Notes: a model not told the origin generated them from the letters alone. A stretch of DNA of 35,865 nt from an uncultured Saprospiraceae bacterium (GCA_937997635.1 CALLFA010000025.1:1-35865); one strand, 5' to 3'; shown: positions 1 through 8,816, numbered from the stretch's first letter. Numbers and translations: made by a program.

Positions 1-941
1 TAAAAGGAACAATTAAAAATCAAGAAAATTATTTTGAAGTTGTCGACTTTAAAAAGACAGCACATAATGATTTTGTAAGATATACACCGAAAGACATAAA
101 AGGATTTTCCAAAAACAATTTTACATTTCACAGTATTTCAAATTCATCCATAAGTGGATTCTACCGTCTCATGTCTGCTGGTGCGATAAATTTATATCAA
201 GGAAATTCAGGTAAAAATTATATTGAATACATCGCCGTTAAAGACAATGAAGCTTATTTGCTAAGTCAATCTCAGAAGATAGAAAACAATGTGATCAAGA
301 AAACGCCACAGTATTTGCGAAACCTAAAATTAATCACTCAGGATCAACCTGACATTATACGCAGGATAGACAAAATGAACTTTTCAGGAACAGAGTTGCA
401 AAAACTAATTGATAGTTATAATAAGCAATCAGGTAATTACGATTTTACATTAAAGACGAAGAAGCAATTTATAAAGCCTCGACTTTCTATATATGGTCAA
501 GTGCATTCGGCAGGAGTTTCTGTGGGAACTGATCCTATAATTGGAACAGTAAACTTTGGTACAGGAGTAAACTATAATTACTTTATTAATTACAATTTAT
601 ATGTCTCAGCAGGAATAGCTTACTCGATACTTCAAGAAGATGGCAGGTTTCGAACATTTAATTCCTCTTCTGTCCATATACCAATTGAGGTTAATTACTT
701 AGTTGGTGATTCTAAAATTAGACCAAAATTTACGGCTAGTTTTGGGATAAATCGCCTTATATCTGATGAATTATTAGATAAAACAGGACTTACACTAAAG
801 GCTGGATTTGGACTAGATATAAACCAAAAAATTCAAACTAAAATAGATATTGCTCACTCAATTTTTGGTTTCGGAAATAGAAATTCAACTTCAAAAACAA
901 ATTGGAGACCTATTAGTATATCTATCGGATATTTTCTTTAG
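1..941 (+). CDS. Outer-membrane beta-barrel protein, 5'-truncated at window edge
   Basis: The reading frame is already open at base 3 and runs without a stop to the TAG at 939-941, so the ATG at 171 is internal and the gene starts outside the window. The visible part (about 312 residues) has a soluble stretch containing a 'TPKDIKGF' motif, then from about position 480 alternating hydrophobic/polar strands with many Gly, Tyr and Asn residues. It ends in a strand 'SISIGYFL' with the C-terminal hydrophobic residue typical of outer-membrane barrels. This organisation (N-terminal soluble domain plus C-terminal barrel of the porin/PorT type) is common among Bacteroidota outer-membrane proteins of unknown function. 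The barrel assignment rests on pattern only; no specific role can be given. Confidence 0.7.
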   Translation, partial: KGTIKNQENYFEVVDFKKTAHNDFVRYTPKDIKGFSKNNFTFHSISNSSISGFYRLMSAGAINLYQGNSGKNYIEYIAVKDNEAYLLSQSQKIENNVIKKTPQYLRNLKLITQDQPDIIRRIDKMNFSGTELQKLIDSYNKQSGNYDFTLKTKKQFIKPRLSIYGQVHSAGVSVGTDPIIGTVNFGTGVNYNYFINYNLYVSAGIAYSILQEDGRFRTFNSSSVHIPIEVNYLVGDSKIRPKFTASFGINRLISDELLDKTGLTLKAGFGLDINQKIQTKIDIAHSIFGFGNRNSTSKTNWRPISISIGYFL

Positions 942-1073
942 AGCTTATTTTAGAAAAAACTTATTGAAGACGACAATCCTGATGACGTCATTGATTTAAA
1001 TTTAGTATAACAAAACATATAGATTAGGTTTGTCTGAAATTGAACCATATTAAAATCCTAAACATTAGAGAAT

Positions 1074-1610
1074 CTATTTTTGAACGCTCCAAAATGTCGC
1101 AACTTCCCAAGTTTGTACAGCATTCATGGCCTTCCAATTTTCTCCAGCTTCCTTCTTATTACTTTCAAATTCTTCTATTGTAACTCCTAAAGAATCATCA
1201 AAAATTGGATTTGGCTTTTTAGAGTCATCTAAGACAAAACGATTCAATAATTTTCCATTAGTTCCTAAAATAGCTGTCCATCTTGTTGAACTAGCATAGA
1301 TTTCAACTTGTGGCGCTTTTTCATCTGGACCTTGTGCAAAAATAGGGTCAATCTGAGTAAAAACGTCTTCACCCAAAATTGTTATGAATGTCGCCTCTAC
1401 CCAATGATCAAAATCTGGCTTCTGATCTTTATCAAAATCTAATTGCCAACCAACCCTCACTGGTTTTCCTTCTCTAATAAGCTGTACTAATTCCTGTTTA
1501 CTGCCTTTTACAACGTTGCCATTAAAATTTGTAGCTAAGACGATGTCATAAGATTGTGCTGCACAAAAGCAACAAAGGCTGGTTATGATCAATGTAATTA
1601 TCATTTTCAT
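1074..1610 (-). CDS. Secreted protein of unknown function, 178 aa
   Basis: A hydrophobic N-terminal segment with a Cys-rich end (around residues 5-18, ending CAAQS) looks like a Sec signal peptide, so the protein is probably exported. The mature part is a single compact domain rich in Trp, with 'RVGWQLDFD' near residues 52-60, 'DHWVEATFITI' near 68-78 and a C-terminal 'TWEVATFWSV'. I do not recognise the family. The gene converges with the barrel gene to its left and is divergent from the kinase on its right, so it is monocistronic. There is no T9SS or lipoprotein signal. The ATG at 1610 fits the signal peptide well. Confidence 0.7.
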   Translation of the reverse strand: MKMIITLIITSLCCFCAAQSYDIVLATNFNGNVVKGSKQELVQLIREGKPVRVGWQLDFDKDQKPDFDHWVEATFITILGEDVFTQIDPIFAQGPDEKAPQVEIYASSTRWTAILGTNGKLLNRFVLDDSKKPNPIFDDSLGVTIEEFESNKKEAGENWKAMNAVQTWEVATFWSVQK

Positions 1611-1739
1611 CAGTATGGTTATTTGATTAATAATGTAACATAGGTCAAGAATAAGGTTTAATGAAAAATATTCAATGAACGCTGGTATTATTTCAATAAA
1701 CAGAAAATCCTATTCAGTTATAAATTCTATATTCAAATA

Positions 1740-2819
1740 ATGGAAAAAGCAAATCAAGCGCTTGTTCAATTCTTTGAAAGAAAGTCATGGCTTGGACATG
1801 TCTTGTTTTGGCTAATGTGGTGGATAGTCCAATCATTACTCATGAGAAAAGAAGACGATTTTTTCTTTTATTTGACTAAAAACTTCGCCATGGTAAGCCT
1901 TCAGGTATTCCTTGTTTACCTTAATCTATTTATTCTTATCCCTAAGATACTCCTATCAGGTAAGCGCCTATAGTACATATTTCTAGCAATAATTAGTATC
2001 TACTTGACATACAGCTTTTCATTTCACTGGATACAATTGATTTTAAATAGTACAAATAAAATTTTCCCTAAGGTTTATTCCATTGAGTTTCCTGAATCGA
2101 TGTTAAACTTTAGTGTTCAATTCTGGCAAGTCTTTTCAGGGTCAGTCCCTTATTCTCTAGCCATTGCATGCAGTACCGCCTACTATTTCTCAAAAGCAAA
2201 TTCGGAAAAAGAAAAAGAAAGGGCATGGCTTACTATAGAAAAACAGAATACTGAACTCAGGTTTTTAAAATCTCAAATCAGTCCTCACTTTTTATTTAAT
2301 AGTCTCAATAATTTACATTACCTCATAGGTAAGGATACAGGCTTATCAGAAAAATATACGTTAAAACTCTCTGAAGTCTTGAGATACATTGTTTACGACT
2401 CTAAAGAAGATACAGTTCCTTTAGCTGAAGAAATAAACCACATCAAGGCCTACATAGAATTGATGAAAATCAGTATTGAACATCCAGAAAAAATAATATG
2501 GAAAGAATCGTCGGATAACAAGGTATATCAAATCAGTCCACTTATTCTTCTTTCAATCATTGAAAATGGGTTTAAACATAGTGGAATAAAATACAATAAA
2601 AATGCTATGTTGAGTATCGTGCTCAACGTTGCTGACCATACACTTAATTTAAACATGGAAAACACCATTGGTGAGAATCTCCCCTTTATTTCAGAGAGAT
2701 CAAATAGCCTCAATAATCTTAGAAAAAGATTAAACATATTATATAAAGATAAGCATCAGTTCAAATTAGAAACTGATGAGAAAAAAGCATTTACAAGCCT
2801 TACAATTAACCTAGATTGA
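1740..2819 (+). pseudogene. LytS/YehU-type sensor histidine kinase interrupted by an in-frame TAG
   Basis: Codons from ATG 1740 to 2819 form one frame of about 359 codons, the normal size for a Bacteroidota LytS-like kinase, but codon 78 (1971-1973) is TAG. Before it lie two membrane helices and the family's 'LIPKILL' motif; after it the frame continues at once with a third helix (from 1974), a fourth helix, a coiled coil and the His_kinase domain, with the phospho-accepting His in 'QISPHFLFNSLNNL' (about residue 183 of the joined protein) and an N box 'ENGFKH'. The glycine-rich ATP motif usual before 'NLRKRL' (G-x-G-L) reads S-N-S-L. The response regulator follows directly. If translation restarts, TTG 2004 or ATG 2100 could give a shorter kinase with one or two helices. 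Real nonsense mutation, readthrough and sequencing error cannot be separated from sequence alone. Confidence 0.8.
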
Positions 2820-2824
2820 AAAAA

Positions 2825-3505
2825 ATGAATTGTATCATATTGGAGGATGAGTATTTGGCAAGATTAAAACTTGAAGAATACGTCAGCCAATGCGGTGATT
2901 TAAATTTGATTGGTGCCTTTGCAACAGTTGCCGAGCTTACTGAAACAAATTTGATAGAGCAATGTAGTCTTTACTTTCTTGACATTAATTTACCAAATGT
3001 TAATGGATTAGAATTTGCAAAGAGAATGAACAAACAAAGTCTTATCATTTTTACAACTGCCTATTCTGAGTTTGCTGTGGAAGGATTTAATTTGAATGCC
3101 GTCGATTATTTACTAAAGCCAATAGACTTTAGTCGTTTTGAAATTGCTGTCCAAAAAGTTCAGAATCAACTGCTATTACGTGATCGATCAGAAAATTATA
3201 TTTTTTTAAAGCAAGGTCGTGACATCATCAAGTGCAATCTAAATGAGGTTATCTATATAAAAGGAATGCATGAATATCTCTATTGGAAATTGAAGAACAG
3301 CAAGATCATCACATTAGGTTCTCTTTCAAATTACGCAACTGAATTACGGTCTAATCAGTTTGCGCGAATTCATAAATCGTATATTGTCAATCTCAATAAG
3401 GTGGATTCAGTATCTTCCAAAAAAGTGAGCGTTAACAATGAGGTACTGCCAATAGGCGCCAAGTATGCAAAGGAATTTAGAAATTTATTTATAAATAAGA
3501 TGTAA
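2825..3505 (+). CDS. LytTR-family response regulator
   Basis: The N-terminal half is a CheY-like receiver: acidic pair E8-D9, phospho-acceptor D53 in 'FLDINLPNVNG', T78 and K98 in 'YLLKPI'. The C-terminal half (about 125-226) is a LytTR DNA-binding domain with 'IIYIKGMHEYLYW'-like strands and 'FARIHKSYIVNLNKV'. It would act as a transcription factor controlled by the adjacent LytS-type kinase. I chose ATG 2825, which gives the canonical 'MNCIILEDE' beginning; an in-frame TTG at 2816 overlaps the kinase stop and would add three residues. Both phosphorylation and DNA-binding residues look intact although the kinase partner is interrupted, so the regulator may act unphosphorylated or be served by another kinase. 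Confidence 0.92.
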   Translation: MNCIILEDEYLARLKLEEYVSQCGDLNLIGAFATVAELTETNLIEQCSLYFLDINLPNVNGLEFAKRMNKQSLIIFTTAYSEFAVEGFNLNAVDYLLKPIDFSRFEIAVQKVQNQLLLRDRSENYIFLKQGRDIIKCNLNEVIYIKGMHEYLYWKLKNSKIITLGSLSNYATELRSNQFARIHKSYIVNLNKVDSVSSKKVSVNNEVLPIGAKYAKEFRNLFINKM

Positions 3506-3539
3506 GTATCCTTATGGTGTCTCATTTTTCAATAAGTCT

Positions 3540-3547
3540 TATCTTTG
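3540..3547 (+). promoter_or_regulatory. Bacteroidota -7 box (TATCTTTG)
   Basis: TATCTTTG matches the Bacteroidota sigma-ABfr -7 consensus TAnnTTTG exactly. It lies 17 bases before the TTG start at 3565, so the transcript leader would be only about 10-15 bases. I see no convincing -33 TTG at the usual distance. The box separates the dehydrogenase gene from the two-component genes. Confidence 0.45.
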
Positions 3548-3564
3548 AATAAAACTGATCACTT

Positions 3565-6276
3565 TTGAGAGCTCGTTATCTATATGTTTTCCTTATTTAC
3601 TTCAGTCTTATTCTACAGGGTTACAGCCAACCCGTCGTCCCAGATGGCTTTGTAGTCGAATGGTACTCTAACGAATGGGACAATCCTGTGGATATGGATT
3701 TTGACCAACAAGGCAATATGTATGTTACCGAAAAAGAAGGTACCGTGTGGATTGTCAAGGATGACCAGAAGCTGGAAGAGCCACTTATCGATCTAAGAGA
3801 AGAAGTTGGCAATTGGGGAGATCATGGCATGTTGAGTTTTGCCTTGGATCCCCACTTTGAGGAGAATGGATATTTCTATTTATTTTATAATGTCGATTTA
3901 CACCATTTACTCAATTATGGTTTCCTAGGCTACAATCCTAATAGAAATCTATATTGGAGAGCAACCGTTATTCGAGTTACCAGATATCAAACAGATGCAA
4001 GCAGAGAAAAAACAGACTATAGTACAAGACATGTACTGATTGGTGATCGGCCCGATAATGGGATTCCATCTTTATACTCTTCGCATACAGGTGGGTCGCT
4101 CATTTTTGGCGATGATGGTACTTTATTGGTGTCTACAGGAGATGGATCTACTTGGAAGGCGCCTTACGGTGGTGATGGTCCTCCCTATCAAGAAGAGTAT
4201 GTTGTCCAAGCCTTGAATGATAACATTATAAGAGAAGATGAAGAAGTTGGCGGTTTTCGTTCCCAATTGATAGACAACCGCAATGGTAAATTACTGCGGA
4301 TTGATCCTCTGACAGGTGCAGGCATTTCTAGCAACCCTTATTACGATGCGGAAAATCCATATTCTGCAAAATCACAAGTGTTTGCAATCGGCTTTAGAAA
4401 TTTGTGGAAAATGAAATTGAAGCCAAACACAGGAAGTAAAAATCCAGAAGATGGTTTGCCAGGTTCTGTCTATGGAATGGATGTCGGCAATGGCTTTTGG
4501 GAAGAATTAAATGTGATTCGTACAGGTGGTGGCAATTATGGCTGGCCATTGTTTGAAGGATTGGAGCGAATGCCAGAATTTAACTCCTTTGAGACGGTTA
4601 ACAAGCAAGTAACTACACGCAATGATTGTGGAGAGGGCTATACATTTAAGGATTTGATTCAGGCACCTATTCATGTTTTTCCGTTCAATGAATTTAAAGA
4701 TCCGTGCAACGATTCAAAAATAATTGATGCTTCGTTTACGCATGTGATGGAGCCACCCATCATTGCATTCGCACACAAGTACTCTGATAAAGGATTCTGG
4801 GTGCCGACATTTGAAGAGGACGGAACATTAGGGGCAACAGAAATTGGAGACAGAAAACTTGACGTCTATGGTGAAACAGAAGGTCAATTTGGCAACTGCG
4901 GCTTGGTCGGAGGATTCTATGAATCGGAAGTGTATCCCGAAGAATATCACGACAAATTGTTTATTGCAGATTATAGTTTTGGTTGGATAAAGTATGTGGA
5001 AACGGATGATAATGATGAGTTGCTCGGCATACGAGACTTTTTTCAGGATACGATTACAATCGCTCACATGGAGATCAATCCTGTTGACGGAGCGTTGTAT
5101 TTCATCGATTATCCAAATGGCATCAAGCGCATTACCTATGGTAAGAATTCCAAACCTGTCGCTCTTGGTAAAGCTGATTCTAAATTTGGAGAATCACCCT
5201 TCTCAATCAACTTTTCTGCTGATGATAGCTATGATCCAAATGGGGATAAGATAAGCTACGAATGGAATTTTGGAGATGGAAATACTTCTAATGAAAAAAA
5301 TCCAACTTACATTTTTCAATCAGAGGATCTGAAATCAAACATCGTCACCTTAACGGTTACTGATGAAGAAGGCTTGCAATCCACTGACGAGATTTTGATT
5401 TCCATAAACAACACTCCACCTAACGTTGACATCAATAGTTTTAGCGATGGCGATTTATATTCGGCAATTGGAGTGACATTCCTAGATTTAACGGCTGCAG
5501 TTTCTGATGACGAACATGACGACCGTGATTTATCCTATGCATGGAATATCTATCTGGGACATAATGCCCATGAGCATGGCGAGCCACCAGTGACAATCAA
5601 AAATCCTGAAGTGCGCTTATTACCAGCTGGCTGTGATGGTGAACAGTATTACTATCGAATTGAATTGACAGTAACAGATCCGCTAGGCCTAACTGGGGTA
5701 GATGAAAAACGTTTGTTGCCAGATTGCAATGGTGCCTTCGTGGACTTGTTTACGTTTGATGCCAGACAAGACGATCAAGTCGTTTCTTTGGATTGGGTGA
5801 CCTTACGAGAAGATGGTGTCGAGACATTTGACATCCAGCGATTTAATCCAGTCACTGAGACATTTGAAACCATACATACCGCAGAAGGATCTAATCTGTT
5901 TCAACGTGTACAGAAATATAATTATGTTGACAATGATCCTTTTCTAAACAATAATATCTATCGCATTCAGATGACCTCTGTTGATGGAGAAATAGCTATC
6001 TCAGATAATCAAGAAGTGTTCTTTTTACCAGCAGATGCGCTGTTCGTTTTTCCAAATCCGATGAATGATGAATTGTCTTTTTTACTAAGCGGGAGCGACA
6101 ATAAAAAAGAATTTTATCTCTATGATGTCAGTGGTTCTCTCGTTCTTTACAGAGAATTTGAAGCAACAGATCAAGGGGCATTCCAATCAAATGTCAGTCA
6201 ATTAGTTCCTGGCGTATATACCTATCAACTCATAAATGGAAGTGAACGAAAGACGGGTAAATTAGTCAAAGAATAA
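3565..6276 (+). CDS. Secreted PQQ-dependent sugar dehydrogenase-like protein with PKD and T9SS domains
   Basis: The 903-residue protein starts with a signal peptide (about 1-21). Residues about 27-520 resemble the glucose/sorbosone dehydrogenase six-bladed beta-propeller (for example 'NPVDMDFDQQGNMYVTEKEG' early, 'FGDDGTLLVSTGDGS' and 'GGGNYGWPLFEG' further in), which oxidises aldoses with PQQ in characterised members. A PKD domain follows (about 530-615, with 'YEWNFGDGNTS'), then a second Ig-like segment, and a C-terminal T9SS type-A tail starting 'FVFPNPMNDEL'. The protein should be exported by Sec, cross the outer membrane by type IX secretion and stay on the surface or be released. The start must be TTG 3565: an in-frame TGA lies at 3556 and no in-frame ATG precedes the signal peptide. 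The substrate is unknown. Confidence 0.88.
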   Translation: MRARYLYVFLIYFSLILQGYSQPVVPDGFVVEWYSNEWDNPVDMDFDQQGNMYVTEKEGTVWIVKDDQKLEEPLIDLREEVGNWGDHGMLSFALDPHFEENGYFYLFYNVDLHHLLNYGFLGYNPNRNLYWRATVIRVTRYQTDASREKTDYSTRHVLIGDRPDNGIPSLYSSHTGGSLIFGDDGTLLVSTGDGSTWKAPYGGDGPPYQEEYVVQALNDNIIREDEEVGGFRSQLIDNRNGKLLRIDPLTGAGISSNPYYDAENPYSAKSQVFAIGFRNLWKMKLKPNTGSKNPEDGLPGSVYGMDVGNGFWEELNVIRTGGGNYGWPLFEGLERMPEFNSFETVNKQVTTRNDCGEGYTFKDLIQAPIHVFPFNEFKDPCNDSKIIDASFTHVMEPPIIAFAHKYSDKGFWVPTFEEDGTLGATEIGDRKLDVYGETEGQFGNCGLVGGFYESEVYPEEYHDKLFIADYSFGWIKYVETDDNDELLGIRDFFQDTITIAHMEINPVDGALYFIDYPNGIKRITYGKNSKPVALGKADSKFGESPFSINFSADDSYDPNGDKISYEWNFGDGNTSNEKNPTYIFQSEDLKSNIVTLTVTDEEGLQSTDEILISINNTPPNVDINSFSDGDLYSAIGVTFLDLTAAVSDDEHDDRDLSYAWNIYLGHNAHEHGEPPVTIKNPEVRLLPAGCDGEQYYYRIELTVTDPLGLTGVDEKRLLPDCNGAFVDLFTFDARQDDQVVSLDWVTLREDGVETFDIQRFNPVTETFETIHTAEGSNLFQRVQKYNYVDNDPFLNNNIYRIQMTSVDGEIAISDNQEVFFLPADALFVFPNPMNDELSFLLSGSDNKKEFYLYDVSGSLVLYREFEATDQGAFQSNVSQLVPGVYTYQLINGSERKTGKLVKE

Positions 6277-6287
6277 TCTTCAACACG

Positions 6288-6713
6288 ATGAAGTTACATT
6301 CAAGCCCGACTGTTAAACATAAGTTTAAAAGCTATCCCAAACACGTGTCAAAAAAGTTAACTGTGTTACGCCAGTTGATTATAGATACAGCAAAAGACAC
6401 AGGCTCTATTTCGGATTTGGAAGAGACATTAAAATGGGGTGAGCCGAGCTACATCGCCCCAAAGGGCAGTACAATAAGAATAGATTGGAAAGAGAAAACA
6501 CCAGATCAGTATGCCGTTTACTTTAAGTGTACAAGCAAATTGGTCGTCACATTTAAGGAGGTCTATGGCGATCTATTCAATTATGAAAAGAATAGGGCCA
6601 TACTTTTCTCATTTGACGATAAAGTGCCTGTTAAAGAACTGCAACAATGCATCAAATCAGCGCTTTTATATCATACGCTGAAAGATCAAGATTATCTAGG
6701 AATTAGTTTATAA
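6288..6713 (+). CDS. DUF1801 domain protein
   Basis: The 141-residue cytoplasmic protein has the DUF1801 (YdhG-like) pattern: an N-terminal helical part, then 'LKWGEPSYI', 'TIRIDWK', 'YAVYFKC' and an aromatic C-terminal half. The family is small, widespread and of unknown function, with a fold related to SRPBCC/YjbR-type proteins. The start lies 11 bases after the dehydrogenase stop, so it is probably co-transcribed, although no functional link is evident. The last 25 bases of the gene resemble a stretch at 8161-8185 (see findings). Confidence 0.85.
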   Translation: MKLHSSPTVKHKFKSYPKHVSKKLTVLRQLIIDTAKDTGSISDLEETLKWGEPSYIAPKGSTIRIDWKEKTPDQYAVYFKCTSKLVVTFKEVYGDLFNYEKNRAILFSFDDKVPVKELQQCIKSALLYHTLKDQDYLGISL

Positions 6714-6763
6714 TCAAAGTATTAGGTCTGCAAGGGAGTTGTTAAAAAAGGTATTCAGTACTG

Positions 6764-6791
6764 TTGCAATTTAATTTTTTTTTTAGATTCG
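6764..6791 (+). promoter_or_regulatory. Possible promoter for the leucine-rich-repeat gene
   Basis: TTG at 6764-6766 and TAGATTCG at 6784-6791 (one mismatch to TAnnTTTG) are separated by 17 bases, close to Bacteroidota spacing, with a T-tract between. The box lies only 4 bases before ATG 6796, so transcripts would be leaderless or nearly so, which lowers confidence. Confidence 0.25.
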
Positions 6792-6795
6792 TCTT

Positions 6796-8079
6796 ATGGA
6801 CTATTTACTAAAACTGGCATTGTGTGTATGTTGCACTGCAATCACCTTAACATCTATAAGTCAAACTTCAGTATTCGACTCACTTGCTCTTGTTGCACTT
6901 TATAATTCTACTAATTCCAACACTTGGAATAATGACTGGGATCTGAATACTCCTGTTAATAGTTGGTACGGTGTTGATGTAAATCCTGCTGGCAGAGTCA
7001 TAGAGCTCCAATTGGACTTTAATAATCTAGTAGGACAGTTGCCAATGTCTATCGGTGACCTGGATGAACTTATCGTATTAGACTTAAAACAAAATGATTT
7101 ATCAGGGGGGTTGCCATCAAGTATTACTAACCTTGTCAAATTAGAAATCCTTGACTTATCATTTAATTCGCTAAGCGGCCAGATTTTAACTGATATAGGG
7201 GACTTAAAGTCTTTGACTTCTTTGTTCCTGAATGCTAATAATTTTACTCAATCTATACCAGCTTCGATTGGTAATTTAACTAATCTGATCGACTTATATT
7301 TAGAGGAAAACAATCTTAGTGGTAGTATTCCTCCTGAACTTGGTATGCTCTCCAATATTGATCAATTTTATTTGGGGTTTAATTCACTTTCTGGCCTAAT
7401 TCCACCAGAGCTTGGAAATTTAAAAACTGTTGATGGCTTTCTTCTATATGGTAATAATCTAAGTGGTCCAATTCCTCCAGAACTTGGAAATTTATGCAAC
7501 GCCAGTTTATTTATATTGAATGAAAATCAGCTTACTGGTACAATTCCTGTTGAACTTGAAGGTTTAGTTAGTGCTACTGCAATTTGGCTTAACAACAACA
7601 ACTTAACTGGAACGATTCCTTCTATATTTGGAACTATACCGAATCTCTATTCACTTGGTTTGAGTGGAAACCAGTTGACAGGGTCTTTACCTGCAGACAT
7701 TGGCTTTTTAGACTTGCTTGATTTTGAGATTTATAATAATAACCTATCAGGTTGTTATCCTGAGTCTTACGCAAATCTGTGCAATACACTAGACCCATCC
7801 TTTAGTACTGATATGTCAATATCTGATGGAAATAATTTTAATAGTCCATGGACCTCATTTTGCTCTACTGGATCAGGAATATGTTGCAATACTTCACTCA
7901 TTTTAAATGGACCTATTTCTGAAAATGTATACCAAAGTGCTAATTGGATCGAATCTTCTGGTATCGTTCAAAGCAACACAAATGTGGATTTTATTGCTGA
8001 AAATTTCATCGAATTAAAATCCAATTTTGAAGTCGAACTAAATGCAACTTTCACGGCCAACATTGCTATGTGCAATTAA
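6796..8079 (+). CDS. Secreted plant-type leucine-rich repeat protein with Cys-Asn C-terminal domain
   Basis: The 427-residue protein has a signal peptide (about 1-23), then a Bacteroidota-type LRR cap ('LVALYNSTNSNTWNNDW', 'SWYGVDV'). Eleven 24-residue repeats of the form LxxLxLxxNxLxGxIPxxLGxL follow (about 65-330). The C-terminal 46 residues (382-427) align without gaps with the end of the FG-GAP protein encoded at 26718-28415: 20 of 46 residues are identical by my count, including 'NFEVE' and the final Cys-Asn. This tail differs from the T9SS type-A tail of the sugar dehydrogenase and probably has a sorting or anchoring role. From memory it resembles the Bacteroidota '3-coathanger stack' C-terminal region. 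The LRR part is likely a protein- or glycan-binding surface. Confidence 0.85.
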   Translation: MDYLLKLALCVCCTAITLTSISQTSVFDSLALVALYNSTNSNTWNNDWDLNTPVNSWYGVDVNPAGRVIELQLDFNNLVGQLPMSIGDLDELIVLDLKQNDLSGGLPSSITNLVKLEILDLSFNSLSGQILTDIGDLKSLTSLFLNANNFTQSIPASIGNLTNLIDLYLEENNLSGSIPPELGMLSNIDQFYLGFNSLSGLIPPELGNLKTVDGFLLYGNNLSGPIPPELGNLCNASLFILNENQLTGTIPVELEGLVSATAIWLNNNNLTGTIPSIFGTIPNLYSLGLSGNQLTGSLPADIGFLDLLDFEIYNNNLSGCYPESYANLCNTLDPSFSTDMSISDGNNFNSPWTSFCSTGSGICCNTSLILNGPISENVYQSANWIESSGIVQSNTNVDFIAENFIELKSNFEVELNATFTANIAMCN

Positions 8080-8300
8080 AGTACTTATTTAGAAATTTGT
8101 CTGGTTCGAAGTTACATACTTCCTCTATGAATTAAGTCAGTCTTTTAAGACTATACTGAAAAAGATCAAAATCATCTCGGAATGACCTTAAAATCAGCAT
8201 TTATCATACTTTGTCTTGCTGCTGTTGTTATCATTGGGTTAAAAATCTGCTTGACTGAGCTTATTTTCATACTTTGTTTGTTCAATTAGAAAAGCTACTA
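8080..8300. other. Intergenic region with weak palindrome and small hydrophobic frame
   Basis: This 221-base gap holds a short palindrome AGTCTTTTAAGACT at 8139-8152 (6-base arms, no following T-tract, so a poor terminator). It also holds a 25-base stretch at 8161-8185 resembling the 3' end of the DUF1801 gene, and a 35-codon frame at 8182-8289 with one hydrophobic segment. Two copies of 'CATACTTTGT' (from 8206 and 8268) may be weak -7 elements for the next gene. Confidence 0.35.
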
Positions 8301-8816
8301 ATGAAACAGGTCATATTTATCTTTAGTCTTTGTATAATTTCTCTCGGAATTACAGCTCAAGACGATGCTCCGACTGGTGCTGCTGGCACAATCGAAGAAG
8401 TCACCAAAGAAGTAGAAAAAGTCGCAGAGACTGAAACGAAAACAGAAAACATTTGGAAAACCCTATCTCGCATCACCTACAGAAAAGAGTATGACGAACT
8501 GATGGGCTTTAAAATTGATAAACCCGTCTTTAGTGAGCAGGTTAAAGGACTAGAAAACAACGAAGTCACCATCAAAGGATATGTCATTCCAGTCGAAGGA
8601 TATAAGAGTCATACAGAATTTATCTTCTCTGCTTTCCCTTACAACATGTGCTTCTTTTGTGGAGGTGCCGGACCAGAAACGGTAATGGAAGTCTTGGCTG
8701 ACGAACCAATCAAATATTCTGCAGAACAGATTACCATCAAAGGCAAATTACAGTTGAATGCAGACGACATTAATCGATTGATGTATCAGCTTGTTGATGC
8801 AACTCTTGTGGAATAA
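8301..8816 (+). CDS. Secreted CxxC protein, DUF3299-like
   Basis: The ATG at 8301 begins a signal peptide (residues 1-19, cleavage near 'GITAQ'); an upstream TTG at 8274 would place nine extra residues before it and is unlikely. A low-complexity Glu/Lys/Thr linker follows, then a domain with 'VTIKGYVIPVEGY' (about 89-101) and 'MCFFCGGAGPETV' (C117 and C120). The 'GYVIPV' strand and overall size resemble DUF3299-type periplasmic proteins of unknown function, but the CFFCGGAG motif is distinctive and could bind metal or form a disulfide. The stop TAA is followed directly by the ATG of the next gene, so the two are almost certainly translated as a pair. Confidence 0.75.
   Translation: MKQVIFIFSLCIISLGITAQDDAPTGAAGTIEEVTKEVEKVAETETKTENIWKTLSRITYRKEYDELMGFKIDKPVFSEQVKGLENNEVTIKGYVIPVEGYKSHTEFIFSAFPYNMCFFCGGAGPETVMEVLADEPIKYSAEQITIKGKLQLNADDINRLMYQLVDATLVE

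Noticed and set aside
982..991. Palindrome ATGACGTCAT as a terminator between convergent genes
   Set aside because: The arms have no loop, so no hairpin can form, and no T-tract follows; it may be a chance palindrome or a protein site.
1971..1973. TAG reassigned to an amino acid in this organism
   Set aside because: Several other genes in the window end naturally at TAG (for example 941, 9974, 24345, 24984), so TAG acts as a stop.
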